NCBI RefSeq assembly: GCF_902491285.1
Contig: NZ_CABUHK010000124.1
Coordinates: 1-10,315 of the forward strand
Length of the DNA: 10,315 bases
Direction: 5' to 3'
Source: an uncultured Bacteroides sp.
GTDB taxonomy: Bacteria > Bacteroidota > Bacteroidia > Bacteroidales > Bacteroidaceae
Shown here: positions 1 through 5,151 of the stretch, piece by piece
Numbering within the stretch: position 1 is the stretch's first letter
How the letters are laid out: each line of letters begins with the position of its first letter
Position numbers and translations under genes: made by a program
The notes under the pieces: generated by a model
What the model was told of the DNA's origin: nothing
What the model saw: the letters and a program-made list of their open reading frames with translations, nothing else
Database searches by the model: none

Positions 1-65
1 TGAACGACCCGTGCAAAACGGCTCCCGAAGAGTTGCTGACGGAGATTTATATTCCGGTGGAATAA
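1..65 (+). CDS. C-terminal end of a probable GyrI-like / AraC effector-binding domain protein (partial)
   Basis: Only the last 20 codons and a TAA stop are present, in the frame starting at base 3. The residues (NDPCKTAPEELLTEIYIPVE) match the usual end of GyrI-like effector-binding domains, where a short Asp-Pro turn and a 'pPEeLrTeIyiPv' strand close the fold. Such domains occur alone or fused behind an AraC-type DNA-binding domain, where they bind small ligands. The rest of the gene lies outside the window, so the fusion cannot be judged. It converges with the VOC gene on the other strand. The family call rests on this short tail only. Confidence 0.6.
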   Translation, partial: NDPCKTAPEELLTEIYIPVE

Positions 66-84
66 AATGGAATAAGAAGTATAA

Positions 85-122
85 AATGCAGGTGCGCCGT
101 TTTGTCTTGGCACACCTGCATT
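85..122 (-). terminator. Hairpin terminator between convergent genes, probably bidirectional
   Basis: A 14-bp stem (85-98 with 109-122) closes a 10-base loop. The one non-Watson-Crick position is C-A on the + strand but G-U on the - strand, so the - strand RNA pairs fully. On that strand the stem runs into a TTTTAT tract. It lies about 80 bases past the VOC stop and 20 bases past the + strand stop at 65, so it may serve both genes. A weaker 7-bp stem (129-135 with 146-152) lies beside it. Confidence 0.6.
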
Positions 123-199
123 AACTTACCCATTCCATTCTCAATGAATGGGAATTACGATGTACAGATAATCTTCCTCTCCTTTATCTGTTTTATCAG

Positions 200-565
200 T
201 TATCTGTCGGCATAAAGCCCTACTCTATTTCCCTCACTATCGGTAAACAGGGCAAACCATCCTCTGCCTTCTACCTCTATTTTCGTTTTAGGCATCACGA
301 CTTTTCCACCTTTCTGAAGCACCTTGTCTAATGTCAGGGTAATATCTTCACAATTAAAAGAGATAATCACTCCTTTCTCTGAAGGAAGATAATCCGGCGC
401 GTAGAAAATAGCTCCGGCCGTTTCCCCTTCTTCGGTGAAACACGCCATTTTTTCTTCTTCACACTCAAAAACCGGAAGTTGCACATCTAGCACCGTTTCA
501 TAAAAATCGACAGCCCGACGAAAATCAACAGAAGGAATCTCGAAAAATGCAATAAACTTTTTCAT
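200..565 (-). CDS. VOC-family (glyoxalase/bleomycin-resistance fold) protein
   Basis: A 121-residue single-domain protein of the vicinal oxygen chelate superfamily, in the group of small 'predicted lactoylglutathione lyase-related' proteins (COG3324-like). It shows the opening strand and helix (FFEIPSVDFRRAVDFYETVL, residues 7-26), the middle strand with GAIFY, and the closing 'FTDSEGNRVGLY' strand (107-118). The usual metal-binding Glu of the last strand is replaced by Gly117, and the first strand has no His (Glu9 sits nearby). It may therefore not be a classical metal-dependent glyoxalase. It is cytoplasmic, with no signal peptide. It lies 95 bases downstream of an AraC-type regulator on the same strand and has its own promoter-like element resembling that of the regulator. 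The substrate is unknown. Confidence 0.85.
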   Translation of the reverse strand: MKKFIAFFEIPSVDFRRAVDFYETVLDVQLPVFECEEEKMACFTEEGETAGAIFYAPDYLPSEKGVIISFNCEDITLTLDKVLQKGGKVVMPKTKIEVEGRGWFALFTDSEGNRVGLYADR

Positions 566-609
566 TTTGTTTCTTTTTTATGGTTACTACTAAGCCTTTG
601 CAAAGACAT

Positions 610-657
610 TGCAAAAGTAGGGTAACCCGTCGGGCCCTGATAGGAAAAAAGGGACAT
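610..657 (-). promoter_or_regulatory. VOC gene promoter with candidate AraC-regulator site
   Basis: On the - strand a -7 box TACTTTTG (612-619) fits the Bacteroides TAnnTTTG consensus and would start transcription near 607, giving a leader of about 40 nt. No TTTG box is seen at the expected -33 distance. Further upstream ATGTCCC followed by a T-rich run (645-657) lies at about -38 to -50. The same two blocks, with the same overall length of 48 bases, occur in front of the AraC-type gene at 1514-1561. The missing -33 box and the shared upstream motif suggest an activator-dependent promoter; this is inferred, not shown. Confidence 0.5.
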
Positions 658-660
658 CTT

Positions 661-1464
661 CTAAAGTTCGGAGAAATAATCGGAATAGGGAGCACAAACT
701 GCAAGATATTCGGCAGGCGTATAGCCTGAAAAGAGCTTGAACTCCTTTATCATGTGCGACTGGTCGGAGAATCCGCACTCATAGGCAAGCCGGGCGAAAG
801 GAACTGCCGGATTCTGTTGCAACAGGAACAGCGCACGCTGCATACGCACAATACGGATAAATTCTTTAGGAGTCGTCCCCACGTAATCGGCGAAAACCCG
901 ACCGAACTGCTTGTTGCTCAGGCAAGCCGCTTCCGACAACTGCGAGATTTGAATCTGTGGCTGACTATTGATTTCTTGAAAGACAGCGGACATTCTCTTC
1001 AAATTGTATTCGGAAAAAGAATATAAACGACGGAGAAAGAATTGTTCTATCAGACGGATACAAGCCGTATTGTCGGGAGTATCAGCAACTTGTTTCGATA
1101 AGTCCGAGAGTCCGGTATCTCCCACCTCATCCATAGACACATTCTGCCCGTGAAACAAATAGACGGGAATATGAAGCAACACCTTTGCCGCATAAGGCTG
1201 AAAGACAACTGTTATCATCTCTATCCTTCCCGTAGACACCACATCGGAAAAGCCGACCGACTGCCCGCAAACAAACGACTGCGGCTGCAACCGCGATTCG
1301 TTCTGCAAAAAGAGCCGTTTGCCTTTGTGAAACACAAGTTGGATGCAACCAATAGGCAGAGTCCGCTCGGAAACAGTATCCGCCGCATCATCCTGCAATA
1401 TCCAGTAATGCCGGATATAAGGAGCCAGTACGGAAACAGGAGTGATAATTTGAAATGATTGCAT
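661..1464 (-). CDS. AraC-family transcriptional regulator (DUF6597-like N-terminal domain)
   Basis: A 267-residue regulator. The N-terminal half resembles the DUF6597-type domain common in Bacteroidetes AraC proteins ('PYIRHYWILQDD' near 15-26, 'LPIGCIQLVFHKG' near 36-48). The C-terminal half is a full AraC/XylS DNA-binding domain with two helix-turn-helix units: residues 173-191 (ISQLSEAACLSNKQFGRVF) and about 223-253, including the signature GFSDQSHMIKEFKLFSGYTP. The stop codon lies just past the promoter element of the VOC gene, which is probably its target. The regulator promoter carries the same 48-base element, so self-regulation is likely. No membrane segment or signal peptide is seen, and the ligand is unknown. 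The start is placed at the ATG that gives the full N-terminal domain and lies about 47 bases after the predicted transcription start. Confidence 0.9.
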   Translation of the reverse strand: MQSFQIITPVSVLAPYIRHYWILQDDAADTVSERTLPIGCIQLVFHKGKRLFLQNESRLQPQSFVCGQSVGFSDVVSTGRIEMITVVFQPYAAKVLLHIPVYLFHGQNVSMDEVGDTGLSDLSKQVADTPDNTACIRLIEQFFLRRLYSFSEYNLKRMSAVFQEINSQPQIQISQLSEAACLSNKQFGRVFADYVGTTPKEFIRIVRMQRALFLLQQNPAVPFARLAYECGFSDQSHMIKEFKLFSGYTPAEYLAVCAPYSDYFSEL

Positions 1465-1480
1465 ACGGCAGATTTTCTAC

Positions 1481-1509
1481 TTTTTAAGTTATAACCGTTT
1501 TTTAAGTTA
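1481..1509. repeat. 11-bp direct repeat in the AraC-regulator leader
   Basis: The 11-mer TTTTTAAGTTA occurs twice, at 1481-1491 and 1499-1509, 18 bases apart start to start. It lies between the predicted transcription start (about 1511, - strand) and the ATG at 1464, so it is transcribed. It could be a repressor site in the early transcribed region or chance in AT-rich DNA. Confidence 0.4.
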
Positions 1510-1513
1510 CGAC

Positions 1514-1561
1514 TGCAAAAGTAGAAAGTTTGCCGGATTATGTATTGTAAAAATGGGACAT
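1514..1561 (-). promoter_or_regulatory. AraC-regulator promoter with candidate autoregulatory site
   Basis: On the - strand a -7 box TACTTTTG (1516-1523) is preceded at the same distance as in the VOC promoter by ATGTCCC and a T run (1549-1561). The upstream block matches the VOC copy at 12 of 13 positions, and the downstream 11-mer TGCAAAAGTAG (+ strand) is identical. The sequence between the blocks is not conserved. No TTTG -33 box is visible. Confidence 0.5.
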
Positions 1562-1565
1562 TCTT

Positions 1566-2327
1566 TTATTTGAAGAAAACCATTTGCGCAATTGAGGGCA
1601 TAGGTTCATCCATCATACTTTCGCCGGTGAAGTTCCAAGAAACCCGGTTATCATAAGAATCGAGCGCAAGCCAATTGAAAGAAGCAGCACTGAAATAACC
1701 AACTCCGCAGAAAAGCACCCAGGCCGTTTTTCTATCTGTCGGTTCGCCCACCTCACATTTTATGCGGAATATCCAGTTATCCCTCGCATACAGGGACGGA
1801 TTCAGCTCGAGTCCCGTCTGTACCAGATTTCCCGAATAAATCTCTCTTGAAGACATTTCCTCCGATGAAATATCCAGCAAGGAAACGACCAGATTATCCG
1901 ACAGAGTTGTGAAACCGGCGCTTTTCAATTCGATAGGCGAATCATTATTAATCCGGTCTACAAATATTTGGCTGCTTGTACACATCACTACATAATCTAC
2001 CGTATGGGATGATATACTCTGTGAAATCCTTTCATTCAGCCGGAGCAGACTTTTTTCGTACCTCGATGCACTTAGTGAATTCACAGCGTTCAGTTCTTCA
2101 AGGTCGGAATTTGTGATGTAAGACAAAACGGTGCTTTTCTTGTTCGGATTAATGTAATACTTCTGAACCGGTTCGCTGATGTCTACGAATTTATTCAGGA
2201 CATGGACATCGGCTTCGTAAGAATTACCCGCCTCGGCAGGAGTATCAATAATAAAGTTGTCACTACATCCACACAACAGGATGAGAAAAAGTAAAAAGCC
2301 TAGTTTAGTTAATTGCAGATTCTTCAT
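1566..2327 (-). CDS. Lipoprotein of unknown function
   Basis: A 253-residue protein with a clear type II signal peptide: two lysines, a hydrophobic core (LGFLLFLILL) and a lipobox ending LCGC, with Cys21 as the lipidation site. It should be anchored in the outer or inner membrane facing the periplasm or surface. The mature part has no motif I recognise. It contains several aromatic strands near the C-terminus ('AWVLFCGVGYFSAASFNWLALDSYDN') typical of beta-rich secreted proteins of Bacteroidetes. Downstream, its stop codon is only a few bases from the AraC-regulator promoter element, with no terminator between. Its own promoter is probably the TAACTTTG box at 2386-2393. I do not assign a function. 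Confidence 0.75.
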   Translation of the reverse strand: MKNLQLTKLGFLLFLILLCGCSDNFIIDTPAEAGNSYEADVHVLNKFVDISEPVQKYYINPNKKSTVLSYITNSDLEELNAVNSLSASRYEKSLLRLNERISQSISSHTVDYVVMCTSSQIFVDRINNDSPIELKSAGFTTLSDNLVVSLLDISSEEMSSREIYSGNLVQTGLELNPSLYARDNWIFRIKCEVGEPTDRKTAWVLFCGVGYFSAASFNWLALDSYDNRVSWNFTGESMMDEPMPSIAQMVFFK

Positions 2328-2385
2328 AACATACAGGGTTTGGTTATCTTTTCCTATTTCATAAAATAGTTTAGTCTTATGGCAG

Positions 2386-2393
2386 CAAAGTTA
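2386..2393 (-). promoter_or_regulatory. -7 box for the lipoprotein gene at 1566-2327
   Basis: The - strand sequence TAACTTTG matches the Bacteroides TAnnTTTG consensus and lies 58 bases upstream of the ATG. It follows directly after the T tract of the upstream gene's terminator. No TTTG is present at the standard -33 distance. Confidence 0.5.
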
Positions 2394-2404
2394 TGGGAAA
2401 GAAA

Positions 2405-2433
2405 ATAAAAAAGTCTTGAACGAATTCAAGACT
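2405..2433 (-). terminator. Rho-independent terminator with UUCG loop, downstream of the DUF3829-type gene
   Basis: On the - strand a perfect 9-bp stem (agtcttgaa with ttcaagact, 2412-2420 with 2425-2433) closes a TTCG tetraloop and runs into TTTTTT (2406-2411). The UUCG loop is an unusually stable tetraloop, and the whole is a textbook intrinsic terminator. It ends transcription from the gene at 2521-3390 and separates it from the next lipoprotein gene. Confidence 0.88.
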
Positions 2434-2474
2434 GCAGCTGATTTATATAGGATATAAATATTATTAACAATAAT

Positions 2475-2510
2475 TCCCGCTATCGTGCCAATGGTGGCAG
2501 GATAGCAGGA
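2475..2510. repeat. 16-bp imperfect hairpin after the DUF3829-type gene
   Basis: Arms 2475-2490 and 2495-2510 pair with two mismatches around a 4-base loop (ATGG). It starts 11 bases past the stop codon at 2521. On the + strand it is followed by CTTTTTCT, so it could stop rightward transcripts. On the - strand it may protect the 3' end upstream of the UUCG terminator. Confidence 0.6.
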
Positions 2511-2520
2511 AACTTTTTCT

Positions 2521-3390
2521 TTAGATAACGGAAAGCCCGTATTCGTAGGCATCGGACATTGCATTGTAATCTGCGTCCGAGTAAGCGCCTTTATCTCTGG
2601 CTTTCTGCATATCCTTCATAAAGGATTCTACGGAAGAGAGGAAACTCTGATAGTTTTTCAATTCTTCGTCATAACCGGTAACGGCAGGAAGTTTCTTTGC
2701 GGCTTCCAGTTCCTTTTTCAATTCTGCCATTTTCACGTCAATCCGCATACCGTCCATTACGTGTTTACGGGAGTAGAGGTTCATGATGCTTTGTACGGTG
2801 CCCGACATTTTACGCATAGCCATTATCTGGTCTTTCAACGGCTCGTCGGCGAGAAGTTCCTTTTCCGCCTGTTCAGTCAGAGGGCTTAATATATCGAAAA
2901 TCACTTGTTTGTATTCGGACATCGCTATGCTCAATTGATAGTTCTCTTTCAAAAGTTTAGTGGTTTCCGCCTTTTTGTTATCCTTCCGGTAAGACAGGAA
3001 TTTATCAAAATTAGCGTAGAACTGTGCTCTCGAAGTAAATAATCCCCTGTAATTCTGTATCAGATTCTGACGGACTTCATCGTTGAAGTAGACACCCGGA
3101 TTCATCAGTTCCGCAGTATCCCTGACCGAGACCTCCGGCGGCGCAATCGGAGCTACTTCGGGCACTTTTCCTGTCTGCTCCATATATCCCAATACCGCAT
3201 TTATATCTTTTGCATTAGCTACATGCCTCAAAACAATGAGTGATGTATGATAATAGTTTATCACTTTACTGGCGTCGTCCAACTCTTCAGGAGTAGCCGA
3301 GGACGCAACCTGCTTCTTGTTCCCTCCCGAACAAGAAGCCAGCAAGAAAGCACCAACAAGTGCCCCTAACAATAAGATTCTTTTCTTCAT
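2521..3390 (-). CDS. DUF3829-like lipoprotein (YiiG-type)
   Basis: A 289-residue lipoprotein. The signal peptide (KKR, then ILLLGALVGAFLLASC) ends at Cys20, followed by a Ser-Gly-Gly-Asn linker. The mature protein is mostly helical and charged, starting with 'KVINYYHTSLIVLRHVANAKDINAVLGYME' (about 42-71) and ending with helices of the type 'YQSFLSSVESFMKDMQKARDKGAYSDADYNAMSDAY'. This layout fits the DUF3829 family, which includes E. coli YiiG, of unknown function. It is probably a periplasmic helical bundle held by its lipid. It has its own terminator at 2405-2433, so it is transcribed alone. No clear TAnnTTTG box is seen in the first 100 bases upstream; an AT-rich stem at 3419-3447 occupies the leader region. 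Confidence 0.75.
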   Translation of the reverse strand: MKKRILLLGALVGAFLLASCSGGNKKQVASSATPEELDDASKVINYYHTSLIVLRHVANAKDINAVLGYMEQTGKVPEVAPIAPPEVSVRDTAELMNPGVYFNDEVRQNLIQNYRGLFTSRAQFYANFDKFLSYRKDNKKAETTKLLKENYQLSIAMSEYKQVIFDILSPLTEQAEKELLADEPLKDQIMAMRKMSGTVQSIMNLYSRKHVMDGMRIDVKMAELKKELEAAKKLPAVTGYDEELKNYQSFLSSVESFMKDMQKARDKGAYSDADYNAMSDAYEYGLSVI

Positions 3391-3418
3391 AATGTTCAGT
3401 TTATTAAGTCTTTCGTAC

Positions 3419-3447
3419 TATAACAATAAAAATCGTTTTTTGTTATA
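3419..3447. repeat. AT-rich inverted repeat upstream of the DUF3829-type gene
   Basis: The 8-bp arms TATAACAA (3419-3426) and TTGTTATA (3440-3447) are perfect complements. Inner A and T runs extend the stem by about four pairs past a bulged T. It lies 29-57 bases upstream of the ATG at 3390 on the - strand. It may be a regulator site overlapping the promoter or a leader structure. Confidence 0.4.
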
Positions 3448-3540
3448 ACCAAACAATGCATATCGGATAAGTTAAAAAAGAACAGGAAAGTCCTAGATGT
3501 TATTGGCGATGGTTGAGGAATAAACAATCACAAGAAGTAT

Positions 3541-3575
3541 AAAAACAAAAAATGGCTACTCATCGCGAGCAACCA
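3541..3575 (-). terminator. Terminator of candidate small RNA copy 1
   Basis: On the - strand a 9-bp stem (3567-3575 with 3553-3561) closes a 5-base GCGAT loop and runs into TTTTTTGTTTTT (3541-3552). Two positions that are C-A mismatches on the + strand become G-U pairs on the - strand, which fixes the direction. Confidence 0.8.
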
Positions 3576-3617
3576 ATCCTTTGTTAACCTTAAATCTAAT
3601 ACTTATGAAAAAAACAC
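3547..3617 (-). ncRNA. Candidate small RNA, copy 1 of a paralogous pair
   Basis: A consensus Bacteroides promoter on the - strand (TTTG, 19 bases, TACCTTTG; 3622-3652) points at a segment of about 70 bases that ends in a strong U-tailed hairpin (3541-3575). No open reading frame of use lies in it. The unpaired middle part (3573-3603) matches copy 2 (4836-4866) at 30 of 31 positions, while the terminator stems differ in sequence and keep their pairing. This pattern is what one expects of two related small RNAs with a shared target-pairing region. In B. thetaiotaomicron a family of paralogous small RNAs (FopS, linked to the RNA-binding protein RbpB) has been described; whether this belongs to it I cannot check here. 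The start point near 3617 is estimated from the -7 box. It runs divergently from the DUF1848 gene. Confidence 0.65.
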
Positions 3618-3621
3618 ATTA

Positions 3622-3652
3622 CAAAGGTACTATCTTTCGGGTAAATAGCAAA
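3622..3652 (-). promoter_or_regulatory. Consensus Bacteroides promoter for small RNA copy 1
   Basis: On the - strand the -33 box TTTG (3649-3652) and the -7 box TACCTTTG (3622-3629) are separated by exactly 19 bases, which fits the primary sigma factor consensus of Bacteroides. The spacing is identical in copy 2. Confidence 0.75.
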
Positions 3653-3676
3653 TTTCAGAGTGAAAACAGGTGATAA

Positions 3677-3743
3677 TATAACACGGTTTAATACTCTCGG
3701 AAGCGCATTAACATTTCAGACTTCACACGTTAACATTTAACAT
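3677..3743. promoter_or_regulatory. Array of four TTAACAT-type motifs upstream of small RNA copy 1
   Basis: TATAACAC (3677), ATTAACAT (3707), GTTAACAT (3729) and TTTAACAT (3736) are all in the same orientation. Start-to-start spacings of 30, 22 and 7 bases are reproduced exactly in copy 2. The position, about 60-125 bases upstream of the start, fits binding sites of an activator or nucleoid protein. The binding protein is unknown. Confidence 0.5.
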
Positions 3744-3834
3744 ATTCATTCACAATCATTGCTTGCAGCATAGTCCGGAAACAGGCTTCATTCTTTTTTC
3801 TGCCCAAAAGAGGATAAATAAGATTCATTTTACG

Positions 3835-3842
3835 TAACTTTG
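3835..3842 (+). promoter_or_regulatory. -7 box of the DUF1848 gene, four bases from its ATG
   Basis: TAACTTTG matches TAnnTTTG and ends only four bases before the ATG at 3847. Transcription would begin at or next to the A of the start codon, implying a leaderless or nearly leaderless mRNA. No TTTG is found at the usual -33 distance. Confidence 0.55.
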
Positions 3843-3846
3843 AAGT

Positions 3847-4785
3847 ATGATAATCAGCGCCAGCCGCCGGACGGATATTCCGGCATTTTATTCATCCTGG
3901 TTTTTCAACCGGATTAAAGAGAGATATGTATTAGTACCTAATCCTTTCAATCCTAAGATGATTGGCAAGGTCAACCTCGACCCTGCCGTAGTAGACTGTA
4001 TCGTGTTCTGGACAAAGAATCCGGCTCCGATGATTGACAAACTGGATAAATTGCAGGATTACAAATACTATTTCCAGTTCACCCTCAACCCTTACGGCGA
4101 AAAGTTGGAAAACAACCTGCCCTCTATCGCCAAACGAATAGAAACTTTCAAACGGCTCTCCGACAAGATTGGAAAAGAGAAAGTCATCTGGCGTTACGAC
4201 CCGATATTAACAAATACAGAGTTTAATGTAGCTTTCCATAAAGAAGCATTTGCACAAATAGCCGACGGGCTTAAAGACCATACAGAAAAATGTATGCTGG
4301 GATTCATCGACCATTATCAGCATATCCGCAATGCGGTAGGACAATTCAACATCAATCCTTTGACAAAAGAAGAGATTGAAGAAATGGCTGTTTCTTTCAG
4401 GAAAACAATAGATGCGTATCCGACTGTCCAATTAGATACCTGCACCACTAAAGTGGATTTGAGACATCTGAATATCCCCAGTGGCCTGTGTATCGACAAA
4501 GAACTGATAGAAAGAATTATCGGCTGCCCGATTCTTGCCAAGAAAGACAAGAATCAACGGAGTATCTGCAACTGCATCGAAAGCATCGACATCGGTACGT
4601 ATGAAAGTTGCCTCAACGGGTGCATCTATTGCTATGCAATCAAAGGCAATTACAACACCGCAGAATATAATATGAAGAAGCATGATAAAAATTCTCCGCT
4701 TCTTATCGGGCATTTATCAGAAAACGACGTGGTGAAAGAACGGGAAATGAAAAGTCTGAAGAATAACCAATACTCACTATTTTAA
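3847..4785 (+). CDS. DUF1848 family protein with radical-SAM-like C-terminal cysteine motif
   Basis: A 312-residue cytoplasmic protein of the DUF1848 family. The N-terminus MIISASRRTDIPAF and the later WTKNPAPM (55-62) and 'VIWRYDPIL' (113-121) are family hallmarks and support this start although there is almost no leader. The C-terminal part holds C241, C243 and then C255-X3-C259-X2-C262 followed by YA. CX3CX2C is the iron-sulfur motif of radical SAM enzymes, where it normally lies near the N-terminus. An iron-sulfur cluster here is likely; the reaction is unknown. The gene stands alone, between two copies of an intergenic block with small RNA features, both read on the opposite strand. A transcript running left past the copy 2 terminator would be antisense to this gene. 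It has no clear terminator of its own; the hairpin at 4817-4837 may serve. Confidence 0.88.
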   Translation: MIISASRRTDIPAFYSSWFFNRIKERYVLVPNPFNPKMIGKVNLDPAVVDCIVFWTKNPAPMIDKLDKLQDYKYYFQFTLNPYGEKLENNLPSIAKRIETFKRLSDKIGKEKVIWRYDPILTNTEFNVAFHKEAFAQIADGLKDHTEKCMLGFIDHYQHIRNAVGQFNINPLTKEEIEEMAVSFRKTIDAYPTVQLDTCTTKVDLRHLNIPSGLCIDKELIERIIGCPILAKKDKNQRSICNCIESIDIGTYESCLNGCIYCYAIKGNYNTAEYNMKKHDKNSPLLIGHLSENDVVKEREMKSLKNNQYSLF

Positions 4786-4809
4786 ATCTTCACCCAAATT
4801 TAAGGGCAT

Positions 4810-4837
4810 AAAAAAAGGCTATCTATCCCAGACAGCC
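4810..4837 (-). terminator. Terminator of candidate small RNA copy 2
   Basis: On the - strand an 8-bp stem (4830-4837 with 4817-4824) closes a GGGAT loop and runs into seven T (4810-4816). The single C-A mismatch on the + strand becomes a G-U pair on the - strand. It lies 25 bases past the stop of the convergent DUF1848 gene and could end that transcript too, although its + strand T run is short. Confidence 0.82.
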
Positions 4838-4877
4838 AATCTTTTGTTAACCTTAAATCTAATACTATGAAAAACAC
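4810..4877 (-). ncRNA. Candidate small RNA, copy 2 of a paralogous pair
   Basis: It has the same layout as copy 1: promoter TTTG-19-TATCTTTG (4882-4912), about 68 transcribed bases, and an intrinsic terminator with seven U. The middle part (4836-4866) is nearly identical to copy 1. The gene downstream on this strand would be the antisense of DUF1848, so this unit cannot be a leader or attenuator of a - strand gene. That argues for a free-standing RNA in both copies. The start near 4877 is estimated from the -7 box. Expression cannot be seen from sequence. Confidence 0.68.
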
Positions 4878-4881
4878 ATTG

Positions 4882-4912
4882 CAAAGATACGGACTTTCGG
4901 CTTATCTCCAAA
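4882..4912 (-). promoter_or_regulatory. Consensus Bacteroides promoter for small RNA copy 2
   Basis: On the - strand the -33 box TTTG (4909-4912), 19 bases, and the -7 box TATCTTTG (4882-4889) form a full match to the Bacteroides consensus. Confidence 0.78.
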
Positions 4913-4936
4913 TTTATCGGGCAAAACGGGGTATCT

Positions 4937-5003
4937 TATAACATGGTTTAATAGAATCGGAATCCGATTAACATATAAACAGAACAACGTTAACATTTAA
5001 CAG
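4937..5003. promoter_or_regulatory. Array of four TTAACAT-type motifs upstream of small RNA copy 2
   Basis: TATAACAT (4937), ATTAACAT (4967), GTTAACAT (4989) and TTTAACAG (4996) keep the 30, 22 and 7 base spacing of copy 1, although the bases between them have diverged in part. Confidence 0.5.
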
Positions 5004-5151
5004 TTTTCTTAAATATATAGGAGCGAAAAACTAAGAGAGATGCAAAAGTTTTCAAACTGGTTATCGAATCTTATTAAAGAGAGTTTAAGGTAAGTAACAA
5101 ATCCTCCACCCGCTTGTTTAGGATAGAAGGTAACCATCAAATTCTCATTAT

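Larger units (their letters stand above)
3605..3743. repeat. Left copy of the duplicated block: promoter and upstream part
   Basis: This stretch aligns without gaps to sequence 1260 bases further right from about 3611 on. Conserved blocks are CAAATTT, AAAAC.GG, TATAACA.GGTTTAATA, CGGAA, ATTAACAT and ACGTTAACATTTAACA. Counting the transcribed part, the full repeat unit is about 3547-3743. A 3-base length difference lies next to the A run near 3608-3614. Confidence 0.85.
4867..5003. repeat. Right copy of the duplicated block: promoter and upstream part
   Basis: This is the counterpart of 3605-3743, aligned with a constant offset of 1260 bases from 4871 on. The full unit is about 4810-5003. Flanking sequence on either side is unrelated between copies, so the duplicated unit appears to be the small RNA gene with its control region. 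Confidence 0.85.

Noticed and set aside
3541..3652. Riboswitch or attenuator leader of the DUF3829-type lipoprotein gene.
   Set aside because: The terminator ends about 150 bases before that gene's ATG, and the related unit at 4810-4912 has no gene downstream on its strand, so a free-standing RNA explains both better.
4207..4713. Several open frames on the - strand inside the DUF1848 gene.
   Set aside because: They overlap a well supported gene on the + strand, overlap each other and show no family resemblance.
3605..4941. Short open frames starting ATGAAAAA in both repeat copies (3605-3673, 22 codons; 4867-4941, 24 codons), on the + strand.
   Set aside because: The two start codons are in different frames relative to the aligned sequence and the peptides do not resemble each other, so the DNA is conserved for something other than coding.
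3547..5003. Insertion sequence or transposon ends around the DUF1848 gene.
   Set aside because: The repeats are direct, contain promoters and terminators, and enclose no transposase; no target site duplication is visible.
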